From Deltaproteobacteria bacterium (GTDB taxonomy: Bacteria; Desulfobacterota; Binatia; UBA9968): DNA of 6,804 bases. The stretch spans positions 1 through 6,804 of the forward strand of contig VBKX01000396.1 in the NCBI GenBank assembly GCA_005879435.1, in the 5' to 3' direction. Both the position numbers and the translations under genes were made by a program. The notes beneath the pieces were generated by a model that saw only the letters and a program-made list of their open reading frames with translations, did no database searches and had not been told where the DNA came from. Positions 5,992-6,804 of this stretch are shown here, in pieces (the stretch's first letter is position 1; each line of letters opens with the position of its first letter).

Positions 5992-6804
5992 CTACGGCGA
6001 CGGCATGAAACCTTTATCCATCCATGCGCTGAGATCCGCGCCGAACCATTCCCCAGGCAGCTCTCGTCCTAAGCCCTGTTTCTTGCAGGCTTCGTAGATC
6101 AGCGCACCGGCGGCGGCGAACTGGATGCCAACCCCGGTGTTGCTCTTGTAGTAAATGATTTCCTGATCGCTGTTTCGTCCTGCATGAGCACCGACGAGCA
6201 CCTGGCCGAGCCTGGCCGAGCTCGCACACCTTGTCCCAAGAGACTTTCTCTTGGTCGATCAAATCGAGAAGCTCGCGTTGTTGATTGTTAACCGCCGTCT
6301 CGATGTTGTTGAGCACGATGAGATCGCTGCGGGTCATCGTCGTGACGTCCGCCTCAGTGCGCCGATGCACGCCGTCGGAATTGGCGATGGTGACCACCAG
6401 TTGGCCCGGCTCCAGCCAGCTTCCCTCGAATACCGCTTGGCTGGAGTTGGTAGCGCACATGACGATATCCGCGCCCTTGACGACCGCGCGGGCGGAGGTG
6501 ACCGGCTGTACTTCGACGTTCAAGCTTTCGGTCATCTCTTCGGCGAAGCGGTCGCGGTGCTCTTTGGTCGGGCTGTAGACCAAGACCTTGTCGATCGGCT
6601 GTACGGCGCAAATCGCTTCGAGGTTGGTGCGTGCCTCGTTTCCGGAACCGAATAAACCGACGATCGTCGAATTTTTTTTGGCCAGCGCCCGATTAGCCAC
6701 GCCGGTGGTCGCGCCCACCCGGATGGCCGACAAGCTGAAGTCGTGGATCAGCGCCAGGAGCTCCGCCGTTTCCAGACTAAAAAGCAGCACAAATCCCCAG
6801 CTCC
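5992..6804 (-). pseudogene. Ornithine cyclodeaminase/mu-crystallin family protein, 5'-truncated by the window and frameshifted
   Basis: The coding frame is open to the right edge (SWGFVLLFSLETAELLALIH), so the start lies outside the window. It shows the family pattern SAIRVGATTGVANRALAKK, the Rossmann motif GLFGSGNEAR, VYSPTKEHRDRFAEEM, CATNSSQAVF, and NSDGVHRRTE, where the family's catalytic Asp is retained. After WDKVCELGQ the frame is lost in an exact 10-bp tandem duplication at 6201-6220. The correct tail continues in another minus frame (VLVGAHAGRNSDQEIIYYKS, then GVGIQFAAAGALIYEA) and ends at TAG 5992-5994. Deleting one repeat copy joins CELGQ directly to VLVGAH. As written, the original frame would run on to 6014 with a nonsense tail. 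The gene lies 33 bp upstream of the sister gene, in the same direction, and is probably the earlier gene of the same operon. Confidence 0.88.
6201..6220. repeat. Perfect 10-bp tandem duplication causing a frameshift
   Basis: The unit CCTGGCCGAG occurs twice back to back, at 6201-6210 and 6211-6220, inside the cyclodeaminase-like gene. Ten bases shift the frame by one, which is exactly the offset between the two coding parts. A palindrome CGAGCTCG (6217-6224) overlaps the end of the second copy. Confidence 0.95.

Noticed and set aside
6201..6220. Programmed ribosomal frameshifting in the right-hand cyclodeaminase homologue
   Set aside because: The exact 10-bp duplication explains the frame change fully. 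No slippery motif is present, and the inserted codons would add residues not typical of the family.
6668..6682. Run of eight T (A8 on the coding strand) as a frameshift or programmed-slippage site
   Set aside because: The family pattern continues in the same frame on both sides (ALAKK to GLFGSG), and the codon phasing does not fit a standard -1 slippery heptamer.
1..6804. Mobile element, CRISPR array, tRNA/rRNA, riboswitch or new defence system
   Set aside because: Reading both strands gave no transposase or integrase motif, no spaced repeats, no cloverleaf-like sequence and no nuclease or defence-type domain. The gene content is metabolic and transport-related.

Overview
This 6.8 kb window reads as a piece of a catabolic or transport-rich chromosome from a moderately GC-rich bacterium. 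The mix of a phthalate-type Rieske oxygenase, tandem amidohydrolase-2 genes, ornithine cyclodeaminase-like genes and an NMT1/THI5-type solute-binding protein recalls uncultured soil or sediment lineages such as Rokubacteria, Binatota or 'deltaproteobacterial' MAGs. That placement is an impression from gene content, not a demonstrated assignment.

Layout. The 3' end of an unrecognised plus-strand gene fills 1-254. It converges on a minus-strand Rieske oxygenase gene (288-1375), which is broken by a frame change and has probably lost internal sequence. A 215-bp divergent intergenic region (1376-1590) separates it from two plus-strand paralogous amidohydrolases (1591-2673 and 2792-3916), both intact. 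These converge on a minus-strand block transcribed leftward from beyond the right edge: a 5'-truncated ornithine cyclodeaminase/mu-crystallin homologue (5992-6804), a second homologue (4961-5958), and a secreted NMT1/THI5-like substrate-binding protein (3974-4948). Gaps inside this block are 33 and 12 bp, so it looks like one operon.

How the genes may work together. The Rieske oxygenase and the two amidohydrolases suggest attack on an aromatic or related carboxylic acid: oxygenation or demethylation plus hydrolysis or non-oxidative decarboxylation. The binding protein would supply a small organic substrate. The cyclodeaminase-family proteins are NAD(P)-linked enzymes acting on amino or imino acids. 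The substrate cannot be read from the sequence.

The most striking observation is that three of the six recognisable genes are frame-broken. One break is fully explained by a perfect 10-bp tandem duplication (6201-6220); removing one copy restores the reading frame exactly. The other two breaks look like internal deletions of 3n+1 bp. The two amidohydrolases and the binding protein between them are intact. I found no RNA gene, CRISPR array, insertion sequence or new defence-like system.
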